DNA of 64,000 nt from JAENVT01 sp963720775 (GTDB taxonomy: Bacteria > Actinomycetota > Acidimicrobiia > Acidimicrobiales > Ilumatobacteraceae). Shown here piece by piece: positions 16,856-26,388 of this stretch (positions are counted from its first letter, which is position 1; each line of letters begins with the position of its first letter). The stretch spans positions 310,001-374,000 of the forward strand of contig CAVRGR010000003.1 in NCBI GenBank assembly GCA_963720775.1, in the 5' to 3' direction. The notes beneath the pieces were generated by a model that had not been told where the DNA came from, searched no databases, and was given only the letters and a program-made list of their open reading frames with translations. A program made the position numbers and the translations under genes.

Positions 16856-17332
16856 ATGACGGAGCGTTCAAACCTCGGTACTCGTGGGGTCGTGCTGCTT
16901 GCCGTGTTCGTCGCCGGCGTTGTTGGCGTGTTCTCGTTCGGCCTTCGTGCGGGCAAGGTGGAAGTTGTGAACGACCAGCGCCCCGAGGTTCTTCCTACCG
17001 ACCGTGGTACCGCTGTCGTGGCCGTTCTCCGTGAAACCGGCGGCTGGTCGCTGTTCGGCGTTCGCATCACCGACAGCACTCCGCATGTGGAGGTGCGGTT
17101 CCAGACGGAGCCTGGATGTTCGGGGCTGCTGCGGTCAGGTGATCCCTGGCCATCTGCTTTCCCGCAATGTTCGAGCCCGGTCAAGATCGTCGGAACGGTG
17201 AGTGGGCTCGGTGTCACCCCATCGGGAGACTCGCTCGTGGGCGTCGAGTTCGACGTGTCTCGGGCATGCTTCGAACTGCTCGATCGAGGAGCGGCTTGGC
17301 CAACCAATGACCCTGAATGCACTTTTCGGTAG
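16856..17332 (+). CDS. Hypothetical membrane-anchored protein
   Basis: The 158-residue protein has one N-terminal transmembrane segment (GVVLLAVFVAGVVGVFSFGL, residues 11-30) and an extracytoplasmic domain with Cys residues at four places (EPGCSG, FPQCSS, SRACFE, DPECTF) that could form two disulfides. The domain is all-beta in appearance. I do not recognise the family. The start ATG follows GAGGAG. It stands alone between the GntR gene and the methyltransferase. Confidence 0.75.
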   Translation: MTERSNLGTRGVVLLAVFVAGVVGVFSFGLRAGKVEVVNDQRPEVLPTDRGTAVVAVLRETGGWSLFGVRITDSTPHVEVRFQTEPGCSGLLRSGDPWPSAFPQCSSPVKIVGTVSGLGVTPSGDSLVGVEFDVSRACFELLDRGAAWPTNDPECTFR

Positions 17333-17380
17333 CCAAGTGAGTCGGATACGGCGACCAAGTGACGCCACACGACGATGGGA

Positions 17381-17410
17381 TTGACACCCACCCTTACATA
17401 CAAGTACAAT
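17381..17410 (+). promoter_or_regulatory. Promoter of the methyltransferase gene, with direct repeats
   Basis: TTGACA (17381-17386) and TACAAT (17405-17410) are 18 bp apart, close to the sigma-70 consensus. The GTG start at 17418 coincides with the expected transcription start, so the mRNA is probably leaderless. ATACAAGT occurs twice (17398-17405 and 17409-17416), 11 bp apart, over the -10 box. One helical turn of spacing suggests regulator binding. Confidence 0.6.
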
Positions 17411-17417
17411 ACAAGTT

Positions 17418-18203
17418 GTGCCTGACTGGAATCCTGAGCAGTACCGCCGGTTCGCCGCCGAGCGTGCCCAGCCGTTCCACGATCTCCTGGCCCTGGTGGA
17501 GCCGGGCTCGATCAGACGGGCCGTCGATCTGGGCTGTGGTCCGGGTGAGCTCACCGCTCTCGCCGCCCAGCAACTCGACATCGACGCGATGGTCGGCATC
17601 GACAGCTCACCGTCGATGCTCGACAAGACGGCGGAGCACGTCTCCGACGTGGTGCGCTTCGAACACGGCGACATCGCCGAGTGGACATCGGGCCGTGACT
17701 TCGATCTCGTCCTGGCGGCGGCCAGCCTGCAATGGGTTCCCGATCATCGAGCCGTGATGACTCGGTGGACGGCCGCGTTGCGAGCTGGTGGGCAGATCGC
17801 CATCCAGGTGCCGGCGAACGCCGCCATGCCGTCGCATGCTGTGGCTCGCGGCGTGGCAGAACGCGAGCCGTATCTGTCGATGTTCGGCCCCGACGGGCCG
17901 CCGATCGATCCGGTGCAGGCGTACGTGCTGCAGCCCGAGGAGTACGCGCAGATCCTCTACGACCTCGGCTACGCACGCCAGCACGCGCGGTTGCAGGTGT
18001 ACCCGCACGTCCTGCCGAGCAGTCGTCACGTGGTGGAGTGGGTGCGCGGCACCATGTTGACCCGCTTCGAGAAGCGACTCGACCGCGACGCCTTCGACGC
18101 GTTCGTCGCCGACTACGAGCGCGAGTTGCTGCGAGTGCTCGGCGACCACGAGCCGCACTTCTTCCCGTTCCGCCGCATTCTCATGTGGGGACGGTTGCCG
18201 TAG
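17418..18203 (+). CDS. tam: Trans-aconitate 2-methyltransferase-like SAM methyltransferase
   Basis: The 261-residue class I methyltransferase resembles Tam over its whole length: an N-terminal WNPEQYRRF segment, the SAM-binding AVDLGCGPGELTALAA, MVGIDSSPSML, GDIAEW, and AAASLQWVPDH. Tam methylates trans-aconitate formed spontaneously from citrate-cycle cis-aconitate, relieving aconitase inhibition. The GTG start sits directly after a strong promoter. It is monocistronic and convergent with the MBL gene. Confidence 0.85.
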   Translation: MPDWNPEQYRRFAAERAQPFHDLLALVEPGSIRRAVDLGCGPGELTALAAQQLDIDAMVGIDSSPSMLDKTAEHVSDVVRFEHGDIAEWTSGRDFDLVLAAASLQWVPDHRAVMTRWTAALRAGGQIAIQVPANAAMPSHAVARGVAEREPYLSMFGPDGPPIDPVQAYVLQPEEYAQILYDLGYARQHARLQVYPHVLPSSRHVVEWVRGTMLTRFEKRLDRDAFDAFVADYERELLRVLGDHEPHFFPFRRILMWGRLP

Positions 18204-18216
18204 CCGTCGGCATCCG

Positions 18217-18972
18217 TCAGGCGGCGTGGATCATGGCCACATCGTTGACATCGCGCCACTGATCGATGTCGTGAGCGGTCAACAGCCGCGCGTCGAGCGC
18301 GGTGAGCTTGTGAAGGCTGGATGTGGCCGCTTCGAGAGACGTCGGGCGGCCGGTGGGACGGTGCTCGACGACGGCCTGCAGGGTGTACGCCGCGTCGCCG
18401 ACGCACACGAAGCGGAGCCCATCCGAGAACTGGATGTGCATCGCCTGATGCCCCGGTGTGTGTCCCGGGGTGGCGATCAGTCGCAGACCCGGCGCGAGAT
18501 CGAACTCGTCTTCGTAGTCCCAGTCGGGGGCGTCGAGCTCGGCCAGGTCACCAGCGAGCACTCCTGAAGGAGTCTTGGATCGCTCGCGGGCCCACGCCAG
18601 CTCGCGAGCGCGGACGTATTGAGTCGCCGCCGGGAACGCCGCGTTCCGGCCGACATGGTCGAAGTGCAGGTGCGAGTTCACGACCCAGCGCACTTCGTCG
18701 ACGGCATGGCCGGCCTGGCGCAGGCGCTCGTCGACCAGGGCGTGGCGCGGGCAACGGATCTCGAAGATCGACCACATCGATCCGAAGTGCGCGGCCGGAT
18801 CCGCGCCGCAGCACGCCTCGTGAAGGCCGGTATCGAAGACGACGACACCGTCGCCGGTGTCGACTGCAAAGCACATCACGGGTACGTCACCCATGACACC
18901 CCGGGGCTGGCCCTCGAGCAGGCCGCCCACGTCGGTGTGAAGGTCGCCACACCGCAGTGCCCAGAGCTTCAT
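18217..18972 (-). CDS. MBL-fold metallo-hydrolase, lactonase-like
   Basis: The 251-residue metallo-beta-lactamase-fold protein has the metal motif SHLHFDHVGRN, the downstream ligands in ATPGHTPGHQ and VCVGDAAYT, and the final His in LLTAHD. The overall organisation matches AHL-lactonase-type hydrolases (AiiA/AttM group), which open lactones; the substrate is uncertain. TACGGT lies 6 nt before the ATG on the minus strand, suggesting a leaderless mRNA divergent from dapA. Confidence 0.85.
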   Translation of the reverse strand: MKLWALRCGDLHTDVGGLLEGQPRGVMGDVPVMCFAVDTGDGVVVFDTGLHEACCGADPAAHFGSMWSIFEIRCPRHALVDERLRQAGHAVDEVRWVVNSHLHFDHVGRNAAFPAATQYVRARELAWARERSKTPSGVLAGDLAELDAPDWDYEDEFDLAPGLRLIATPGHTPGHQAMHIQFSDGLRFVCVGDAAYTLQAVVEHRPTGRPTSLEAATSSLHKLTALDARLLTAHDIDQWRDVNDVAMIHAA

Positions 18973-19017
18973 GAAACGACCGTAACTCGGCCACGCGTCT
19001 CATCTACGATTGCATCC

Positions 19018-19929
19018 ATGGCTCGATTCGGACGCGTGCTCAGCGCGATGGTCACCCCTTTCGACAGCAAGGGAGCGCTCGATCTCGATGCCGCCAAGGT
19101 TCTGGCGCGCCACCTGCAGGCTCACGGCAACGATGGCCTGGTGCTCGCCGGCACCACCGGCGAAGCGCCGACGTTGAACGATGACGAACGGCTGGCCCTG
19201 TTCGCGGCAGTCATCGAGGCTGTGACCATTCCGGTGATAGCCGGTACCGGCACCTACGACACGCGCCACTCGGTGCATCTCACGCGGGAGGCCAAGGCAC
19301 TCGGCGCCGCCGGCATCCTTGCCGTGTGCCCGTACTACAACCGCCCGTCGCAGGCCGGAATCGACGCTCACATGCGCGCTGTCGCCGCAGCGAGCGACTT
19401 GCCGGTGATCGTCTACGACATCCCCATCCGAACCGGTCGCAAGATCAACACGGCCACTCTCCTGCGTCTCTTCCGTGAGGTGCGCAACATCGTGGCCCTG
19501 AAAGATGCGGCGGCCAACCCCGGTGAAACGGCGGCCGTCATCAGTTCCGCACCCGCCGGGTTCGAGGCATACAGCGGCGACGATCTGATGACTCTGCCGC
19601 TCCTCGCCAGCGGCATCGTCGGTACGATCGGCGTTGCTACGCACTGGACCGGCGAAGATCACCAGGAGATGTTCGACCTGTGGGAGAAGGGCGACACCGA
19701 TGGGGCGCGACTCGTCAACAGCCGCATGTTGGAGAGCTTCGCGTTCGAGACCGGTGACGACGCCCCCAACCCGATCCCGACCAAGGCAATGATGCGTCAC
19801 CTCGGCCTTGCGGTCGGGCAGGCGCGCCTGCCGATGGGCGACGCGCCGGCGTTCGTCGAGCAGCGGGCACCCGAAGTGTGGGCCAACCTGCAACGATGGC
19901 GGGATGCATTTCCAGACCGTCCGCTGTGA
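19018..19929 (+). CDS. dapA: 4-hydroxy-tetrahydrodipicolinate synthase
   Basis: The 303-residue TIM-barrel protein has VLAGTTGEAPTLNDDE, CPYYNRPSQAGI, the catalytic Tyr in VIVYDIPIRTG, and the Schiff-base Lys in NIVALKDAA. It condenses pyruvate with aspartate semialdehyde for lysine and diaminopimelate synthesis. The true start is the ATG at 19018, which has TACGAT 7 nt upstream (leaderless); the longer open frame from 18619 is antisense to the MBL gene. It is followed 6 bp later by rnj, a conserved actinobacterial pairing. Confidence 0.95.
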   Translation: MARFGRVLSAMVTPFDSKGALDLDAAKVLARHLQAHGNDGLVLAGTTGEAPTLNDDERLALFAAVIEAVTIPVIAGTGTYDTRHSVHLTREAKALGAAGILAVCPYYNRPSQAGIDAHMRAVAAASDLPVIVYDIPIRTGRKINTATLLRLFREVRNIVALKDAAANPGETAAVISSAPAGFEAYSGDDLMTLPLLASGIVGTIGVATHWTGEDHQEMFDLWEKGDTDGARLVNSRMLESFAFETGDDAPNPIPTKAMMRHLGLAVGQARLPMGDAPAFVEQRAPEVWANLQRWRDAFPDRPL

Positions 19930-19935
19930 TCGCTG

Positions 19936-21597
19936 ATGGCTGAGCCCGTTCGAGTTGTCTTCATGGGCGGTCTCGGCGAGATCGGCCGCAACTGCATGGC
20001 CATCGAGCAGCAGGACCGAGTGCTGCTGATCGATTGTGGCCTGATGTTCCCCGACGCCGACATGCACGGCATCGACCTGGTACTGCCCGATTTCACGTGG
20101 CTTCGTGAGAATGCCAACCGCATCGAGGGTCTGGTTGCCACGCACGGCCACGAAGATCACGTCGGCGCTCTGCACTACCTGCTGCGTGAGTTGAGCTTCC
20201 CGATCTTCGGCTCGGCAGTCACGCTCGGCCTCGCCCGCAACCGCATCGAGGAGGCCGGGTTGCTCGGCAAGACCAGCCTCGTCGTGGTGGCCGACGGAGA
20301 GCGCCGCAAGATCGGGCCGTTCGACGTCGAGTTCATTCCCGTCACTCACTCCGTGCCGCACGCTCACGCGATTGCCATACACACCCCGCAGGGCGTGATC
20401 CTCCATTCCGGCGACTTCAAGATCGACCTCACGCCCGTCGATGGCCGTCGCACCGACCTCGCCCGCATCGGATCGATCGCCTCCAACGAGGGCATTCGCC
20501 TGCTGATGGCCGACTCGACGAATGCCGAAGAGCACGGCCACGCCCCGTCGGAGTCCGGCGTCGGCGCGGTGTTGCGAGCACTGTTCGCGGAACAACGTGG
20601 ACAGCGAATCATCACCGCCAGCTTTGCCAGCCATCTTCATCGCATCCAACAGATCGCCGATGCTGCCGTTGCCGAAGGGCGAGTCGTCGCCACACTCGGT
20701 CTCAGCATGAAGAAGAACGTGCGCCTCGGGCGCGACCTCGGTGTGTTCACCATTGCCGACAAGTCGCTCGTCGACATCGAAGACATCGACAACTACCCGC
20801 CGGGCAAGGTTTGCGTGATCTCGACCGGATCGCAGGGCGAACCGATGTCGGCGCTCGCCCTGTTGGGTCGGGGTGAGAACAAGTGGGTGAAGATCGGCGA
20901 GACCGACACCGTCATCCTGTCGAGCCACGCCATCCCGGGCAACGAAAGCAACGTCAATCGAGTGATCGACGGTCTGCTCCGCGCAGGAGCCCAGGTCATC
21001 CACTCCGGTGTGGCCGATGTGCACGCCACTGGCCACGCTCAGGCCGACGAGTTGAAGACCTATCTGTCGCTGACCCGACCGGAGTTCTTCGTGCCCATTC
21101 ACGGCGAGTACCGGCACATGGTGGCCAACGCCAAGCTCGCGTACCTGATGGGTGTTCCCCACGATCATGTGCTCGTGTGCGAAGACGGCGACGTGTTGAC
21201 CCTCGACGACGACGGTCTCTCGGCTACCGGTCGTGTACCGGCCGGGTACCTGTACGTCGACGGGATCGTCGGCGACGTCGGTCAGGGGGTGCTCCGCGAT
21301 CGCAAGATGTTGGCGGAGGAGGGCGTCGTGGTCGTCGTCGTCACCGTCGACGTCGAGACCGGCAAGGTGCTCGTCGGTCCCGAGATCATCACGCGTGGTT
21401 GGGTGTACGCACCCGAAGCGGAAGATCTGCTCGACGAGGCCTGCGACGCAGTGGCCGATGCGGTCGAAAAGACCCTTGCCGCGGGAGTTCGCGACGTCGA
21501 TGCCCTCGAGCGCGACGTTCGCCGGGCGGCCGGCAAGTTCGTCAACGAACGCACCAAGCGACGGCCGATGATCGTGCCCGTCGTAATGGAAGCCTGA
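19936..21597 (+). CDS. rnj: Ribonuclease J
   Basis: The 553-residue protein begins VRVVFMGGLGEIGRNCMAIE and has the MBL metal motif VATHGHEDHVGAL, the beta-CASP region SDTVILSSHAIPGNESNVNR (with ETDT just before it), and the C-terminal oligomerisation domain ending RRPMIVPVVMEA. RNase J is an endo- and 5'-exoribonuclease of mRNA and rRNA processing. It is translated just downstream of dapA, probably in the same transcript. Confidence 0.97.
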   Translation: MAEPVRVVFMGGLGEIGRNCMAIEQQDRVLLIDCGLMFPDADMHGIDLVLPDFTWLRENANRIEGLVATHGHEDHVGALHYLLRELSFPIFGSAVTLGLARNRIEEAGLLGKTSLVVVADGERRKIGPFDVEFIPVTHSVPHAHAIAIHTPQGVILHSGDFKIDLTPVDGRRTDLARIGSIASNEGIRLLMADSTNAEEHGHAPSESGVGAVLRALFAEQRGQRIITASFASHLHRIQQIADAAVAEGRVVATLGLSMKKNVRLGRDLGVFTIADKSLVDIEDIDNYPPGKVCVISTGSQGEPMSALALLGRGENKWVKIGETDTVILSSHAIPGNESNVNRVIDGLLRAGAQVIHSGVADVHATGHAQADELKTYLSLTRPEFFVPIHGEYRHMVANAKLAYLMGVPHDHVLVCEDGDVLTLDDDGLSATGRVPAGYLYVDGIVGDVGQGVLRDRKMLAEEGVVVVVVTVDVETGKVLVGPEIITRGWVYAPEAEDLLDEACDAVADAVEKTLAAGVRDVDALERDVRRAAGKFVNERTKRRPMIVPVVMEA

Positions 21598-21604
21598 CCA
21601 GCAC

Positions 21605-22135
21605 GTGGCCTCGGCCACTCGTGGGATTCTCGCCTTCGCGATCCTGCTGACCGTGGGCGGCTGCAGCGAGTCGTCGGGTGCCACGCAGACATCGCCTCCT
21701 ACCACGCTCGATGCGTCGGCCAAGGCGCCGCGCGTCGACCTCATCGACGACGCGATCACGGCGCTCGAAGCCAAGCTCGGCGGCCCGCAGCAGTACTTCG
21801 AGATCAACGCCACGTCGCAACTGGTCAACTTGTTCGTCTCGTTGAACGGCGACAAGTTGGTGCAACCGTGGGTGTACCTCGACGGCGAGCTGTCGTCCAC
21901 CGACCCGCACGAGGCCACCGGGTTCAGCTTCGCCCGGAGTGCGCTCGACTTCGACCCCGACAAGGTGCTCACCCAGTTGGAGGCCGCACTTCCGCAGTCA
22001 AGGCCCGATGTGTTCTTCATCGAGGGCGGTCAAGGGGGCATCGTGCGCTACAGCGTGGCATTGACCTCGTCGAAAGGTGGCCAGCTCGTCGTGGTCGTCG
22101 GTCCCGACGGGACCGTGAAGTCGGTCGACACCTGA
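21605..22135 (+). CDS. Putative lipoprotein of unknown function
   Basis: The 176-residue product starts at a GTG 7 bp after rnj. It has a lipoprotein signal peptide with the lipobox TVGGC (Cys at residue 20), a Ser/Thr-rich linker and a folded domain of about 130 residues starting near VDLIDDAITALEAKLGGP. The domain family is not recognised. The position between rnj and ftsK suggests cotranscription with the housekeeping block. Confidence 0.75.
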   Translation: MASATRGILAFAILLTVGGCSESSGATQTSPPTTLDASAKAPRVDLIDDAITALEAKLGGPQQYFEINATSQLVNLFVSLNGDKLVQPWVYLDGELSSTDPHEATGFSFARSALDFDPDKVLTQLEAALPQSRPDVFFIEGGQGGIVRYSVALTSSKGGQLVVVVGPDGTVKSVDT

Positions 22136-22181
22136 CTGTGGCCCGATTCGACAGTGGGCCCTTGGTACCGTTGGACTCTCT

Positions 22182-24537
22182 ATGACGACGTGGGGTCAAC
22201 CCAAGAAGCGGTCGAGGACCACGACCACCAAGCGGCCGGCGGCGAAGCCTGCCGCGGCGGCCGGTTCTGCCTCGATGTCGCGGCGCGACCAGGCATCGGC
22301 CCAGCTCCGTGAGGCAATGGAGGGCCGCGAGCACGAGTTCGCCGGCATCGGCTTCATCGCCGCCGGGGTGTTGTTGGGCATGGCCATCTACCTCGATCTG
22401 GCCGGTCCGCTCGGACGGGGTGTGGAGACCGTCGTCGGCTGGTTGACCGGAATCGGCCGGTTCATCGTGCCCATCGCCCTGATTGCCGTCGGCGTCGCCC
22501 TCGTACGCAAGGGCCGCAGCACGCACCCGTTCCGACTGGCGATCGGATGGGGATTGCTCGGGTTGTCGCTGCTCGGACTGCTGCACATCGTTCGGGGTCC
22601 GGAAAAGATCATGGCCCACTTCGACACGTTGGGCCGGGCAGGTGGCTGGATCGGAGCGCTCGTCGGTGAGCCGTTGCGCAACCTGCTCGCCTCCGGCGGT
22701 GCGATCGTGGTCTTCGTCGCCGCCGGCGTCGGCGGAGCGCTGCTGTTGACGGGTGGATCGTTGCGGTCGATGTTGTCGCAGACCGGCCGTGGCGTAGGAG
22801 CTGTCGCCGTGCCGATCGGCCGTCGGGCAAGGGTTGCGTTCGGCAACATGTCGACGCTGAAGAGTGATCGCCAGGGCGGCTCGGGCGAGATCACCGCACC
22901 GGTTCTGTACGACGCAGCACTCGACGACGACTGGTCGGAACCCGCCAAGCCGCGCAAGCCGCGCGCACAGCGGCCGCTGCCGCCGCCGGGCACCATCGAT
23001 CCGGGTCTGGCGGAGCAATCCGAACTGGCGCTCGGCCCCGGCGCGCAGCGTGGTCAGTGGGTGCTCCCGCCAGCGCAGTACCTCATCCGTTCGTCGCAGC
23101 AGACCATCAACAAGGCTGAGGTGGAGGCTCGCGGACGCACACTCATCGATGCGCTCTCCTCCCACGGTGTCGAGACCAGGCTGCTCGGTCAGACGGTCGG
23201 CCCCACGGTCACTCGCTACGAGCTCGAACTCGGAACGGGGGTGAAGGTAGCCAGGATCACCAGCCTCAATCGCGACATCGCCTACGCCATGGCCGCGACC
23301 GATGTGCGCATCCTGGCTCCCGATCCCCGGGCGTACCGCCATCGGCGTCGAGGTGCCCAACCATGCCCGCCAACTCGTCAGCCTCGGCGACATCATGGCG
23401 TCACCAGAGGCCAAGACGGCCACCCATCCACTCGATGTGGCGATCGGGAAGGACATCGCCGGCCGGTCGGTGTTCCTCAACCTGGCCACCACTCCGCATC
23501 TCCTCATCGCCGGCACCACCGGCGCCGGCAAGTCGAGTGGCCTCAACAGCATCCTCACGTCGATACTCATGCGCTGCACACCCGATCAGGTGCGGATGAT
23601 CCTGATCGACCCGAAGCAGGTCGAGATGGGCCAGTACAACCGACTGCCGCATCTGCTCACCCAGCCGGTGACGAATCCGAAGAAGGCGGCCAACGCCCTC
23701 GGATGGGCCGTGAAGGAGATGGAGCGGCGCTACGACCTGCTCTTCGAAGTGGGCTTCCGCGACATCACCGGGTACAACGCGGCGTACGACCGCGGGGAGC
23801 TGCAACCAGAGCCAGGCTCCGAAACTCAATTCGAGCGGTTGCCCTACATCGTCATCATCGTCGACGAGCTCAACGACCTGATGATGGTCGCGGCGCGCGA
23901 CGTGGAGGACAGCATCACCCGCATCGCGCAGAAGGCTCGCGCCGTCGGCGTCCACTTGATCGTGGCGACGCAGCGACCCTCGGTCAACGTCATCACCGGT
24001 GTCATCAAGGCCAACATCCCGGCGCGGGCAGCGTACGCCGTCAACAGCCTCACCGACAGCCGCGTCATCCTCGACCAGTCCGGCGCGGAGAAGCTCGTCG
24101 GCAAAGGCGACATGTTGCTGCTTCCGGGCAACTCCAACGTCTCGCAGCGAATCCAGGGATCGTTCGTGAGCGAGGAAGAGGTTCGCAAGGTGGTTGCCCA
24201 CTGGCGACGGCAGGCACCCGAGGTCGTGTACGTCAGCGGTGTCGAAGGCGACGACGAGGCAGGTGCCGGTAGCAACCTGTTCTCCGCAAGCTCCGACGAC
24301 GATGACGAAGACGAGACGCTGTTGCGGCAAGCGATGGAGCTGGTCGTGCGGAGCCAGCTCGGTTCCACCTCGATGCTGCAACGAAAGCTCAAGGTCGGCT
24401 TCGCCAGAGCCGGGCGACTGATGGACCTGCTCGAGCAGAGCGGCGTCGTCGGGCCCAGTGAGGGCTCGAAGGCGCGCGCCGTGTTGATGACGGTCGAGGA
24501 GTTCGAGTTGTTGCAAGAGGCGCACCGCAACCGCTAG
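22182..24537 (+). CDS. ftsK: DNA translocase FtsK/SpoIIIE (one frameshift)
   Basis: The product has a basic N-terminus, four transmembrane segments (residues about 54-75, 88-108, 113-133 and 168-190), a linker, and then the motor domain with the Walker A LIAGTTGAGKSSGLNS, VRMILIDPKQVEM, IIVDELNDLM and a C-terminal winged gamma domain (RQAMELVVRSQLGSTSMLQR). It moves chromosome DNA through the closing septum. The frame is broken by one extra C in the run at 23319-23321; removing it joins the halves into about 784 aa. FtsK is normally essential, so an error in the sequence is likelier than a real lesion. Confidence 0.95.
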
Positions 24538-24565
24538 TGGAACCGGCTCGGTAGCCTGGCTCGTC

Positions 24566-25828
24566 GTGGCACAGCGGTTTTACGTCGAGACCTTGGGGTG
24601 CCCGAAGAACCAGGTCGACAGCGACAAGCTGATCGGCACGCTGCTGGCCGACGGAATGACACCGACCGACGACGCGACCCTGGCGGATCTCGTCGTCGTC
24701 AACACCTGCGCGTTCATCGACGAGGCCCGCAAGGAGTCGATCGACACGATCCTGGCACTGGAGGATCAACGCAAGGATGGCGCCCGATTGGTCGTCACGG
24801 GCTGCATGGCCGAGCGATACGGCGACGAGTTGGCAACTGCTCTTCCCGAGGTCGACCAAGTCGCCGGCTTCGGCGTGCCGATCAACCTCGGCCGCAAGCC
24901 GATGTCCGTCAGTGATGCCCCCATCCCGATGCTCGATCTGTTGAACCTGCCGCGACCGAAGTCGTCCGCTCCGTGGGCCTATGTCAAGATCGCCGAGGGT
25001 TGCGATCGCAGCTGCGGGTTCTGCGCCATTCCGTCGTTCCGCGGACCGCAGCGCAGCCGCGACGTCGCCTCGATCCTCGACGAGGTCGCCCAGCTCGAGG
25101 CTCAGGAGATCGTGCTCGTCGCCCAAGATCTGGCGAGCTACGGCAAGGACCGGCCCGACGAGTTGGGGGCCGGCTCGATCGTCGCTCTCGTCGACGCTGT
25201 CAGCGAGGTCGCGCCGTGGACCCGGCTGCTCTACCTGTACCCAAGTGATCTCACCGACGAGTTGATCGATGCGATCCTGGCCACCGGCGTGCCGTACTTC
25301 GACCTGTCGCTGCAGCACGTCAGCAAGCGATTGCTGCGGCGCATGCGTCGTTGGGGAGACGGTGAGCGCTTCCTGAATCGCATCGGCGACATCCGCGCCC
25401 GCCAGCCAGACGCTGCGTTCAGGAGCAACTTCATCGTCGGGTATCCCGGCGAGACCGAAGAAGATCACGATCAGCTGCTGCGCTTCGTCGAGGAGGCAGA
25501 GCTCGACTGGTGCGGGTTCTTCGCGTACAGCGCCGAGGTGGGTACCTACGCGGTCGGTCTCGATGGAACTGTGGAACCCAGCCTCATGCACGAACGACTC
25601 GGCGAGCTGCGCGAACTGCAGGACGGGATCACGGCGCGACGACGCGACGCGCTGATCGGCGCAACGGTGCGCGTGCTGGTCGACGAATCCGGTGTTGCTC
25701 GCAGCACGCGAGAGGCGCCGGAGATCGACGGCATCATCGAGGTGCCGGCACGCTTGAAGGTCGGCGAGTTCCACACCGTACGCATCGTTGACGCTCTCGG
25801 CCCGGACCTCATGGCAGACTCGAACTGA
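24566..25828 (+). CDS. rimO: Ribosomal protein S12 methylthiotransferase
   Basis: The 420-residue protein shows the UPF0004 domain (VETLGCPKNQVDSDKLIG, VNTCAFIDEARKESID, VVTGCMAERY), the radical-SAM cysteines in EGCDRSCGFCAIPSFRGP and a C-terminal TRAM domain. It methylthiolates an Asp of ribosomal protein S12. The GTG start is 8 nt after TAGCCT (24552-24557), consistent with a leaderless mRNA. It is followed by pgsA with a TGATG overlap. Confidence 0.96.
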   Translation: MAQRFYVETLGCPKNQVDSDKLIGTLLADGMTPTDDATLADLVVVNTCAFIDEARKESIDTILALEDQRKDGARLVVTGCMAERYGDELATALPEVDQVAGFGVPINLGRKPMSVSDAPIPMLDLLNLPRPKSSAPWAYVKIAEGCDRSCGFCAIPSFRGPQRSRDVASILDEVAQLEAQEIVLVAQDLASYGKDRPDELGAGSIVALVDAVSEVAPWTRLLYLYPSDLTDELIDAILATGVPYFDLSLQHVSKRLLRRMRRWGDGERFLNRIGDIRARQPDAAFRSNFIVGYPGETEEDHDQLLRFVEEAELDWCGFFAYSAEVGTYAVGLDGTVEPSLMHERLGELRELQDGITARRRDALIGATVRVLVDESGVARSTREAPEIDGIIEVPARLKVGEFHTVRIVDALGPDLMADSN

Positions 25829-26388
25829 TGCCGGTCGACCCATCCGCCGTGAAGACATGGGCCAACTTGGTCACTGTCGCACGAGTGCTGATCGCTCCGA
25901 TCATGTTCTTGCTGATCCCGGAAGAGCCGGGCGGATCCTGGGTGGCGTTCGGGCTCTGGTTCGTGCTGTGCAGCACCGACGGGATCGACGGCTACCTCGC
26001 CCGCCGCCACGGGGCAACGACGGTCGGCGCGTTCCTCGACCCGCTGGCCGACAAGGTGCTGGTGCTCGGAGCGATGTTCTTCCTGGTCAACAGCCACGTC
26101 TATTGGATCGTGCCGGTCGTGATCATCGCCGCCCGCGAGTTGGCGATCAGTCTGTATCGCACCTTCGTCGGGGCGAAGGGGATCAGTGTGCCGGCCAGCA
26201 AGACCGCCAAGTTCAAGACCCTGTCGCAACAGTTGTCCGTTGGGTTTGCCATCGCACCTGTCACTGCGATCGATGCCAAGTGGTTGTGGAACGGTCTGCT
26301 GTGGATCTCCGTGGCACTGGCTCTGATCAGCGGATGCCAGTACATGTGGCGAGCGCGTCGTCCGAAGGCTGTGGTCCGTGCGGTGTGA
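25828..26388 (+). CDS. pgsA: CDP-diacylglycerol-glycerol-3-phosphate 3-phosphatidyltransferase
   Basis: The 186-residue membrane protein contains the CDP-alcohol phosphotransferase signature DGIDGYLARRHGATTVGAF followed by LDPLADK. It also has several transmembrane segments (for example VTVARVLIAPIMFLLI and MFFLVNSHVYWIVPVVII). It makes phosphatidylglycerophosphate for phosphatidylglycerol and cardiolipin. The start overlaps the rimO stop by one base, and its end overlaps cinA by 11 bp, so the three genes are coupled. Confidence 0.93.
   Translation: MPVDPSAVKTWANLVTVARVLIAPIMFLLIPEEPGGSWVAFGLWFVLCSTDGIDGYLARRHGATTVGAFLDPLADKVLVLGAMFFLVNSHVYWIVPVVIIAARELAISLYRTFVGAKGISVPASKTAKFKTLSQQLSVGFAIAPVTAIDAKWLWNGLLWISVALALISGCQYMWRARRPKAVVRAV

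Noticed and set aside
19000..22020. A 1006-codon open frame on the minus strand opposite dapA, rnj and the lipoprotein gene.
   Set aside because: Its composition is typical of antisense frames in high-GC DNA and it shows no domain motif, while the plus-strand genes are unambiguous.
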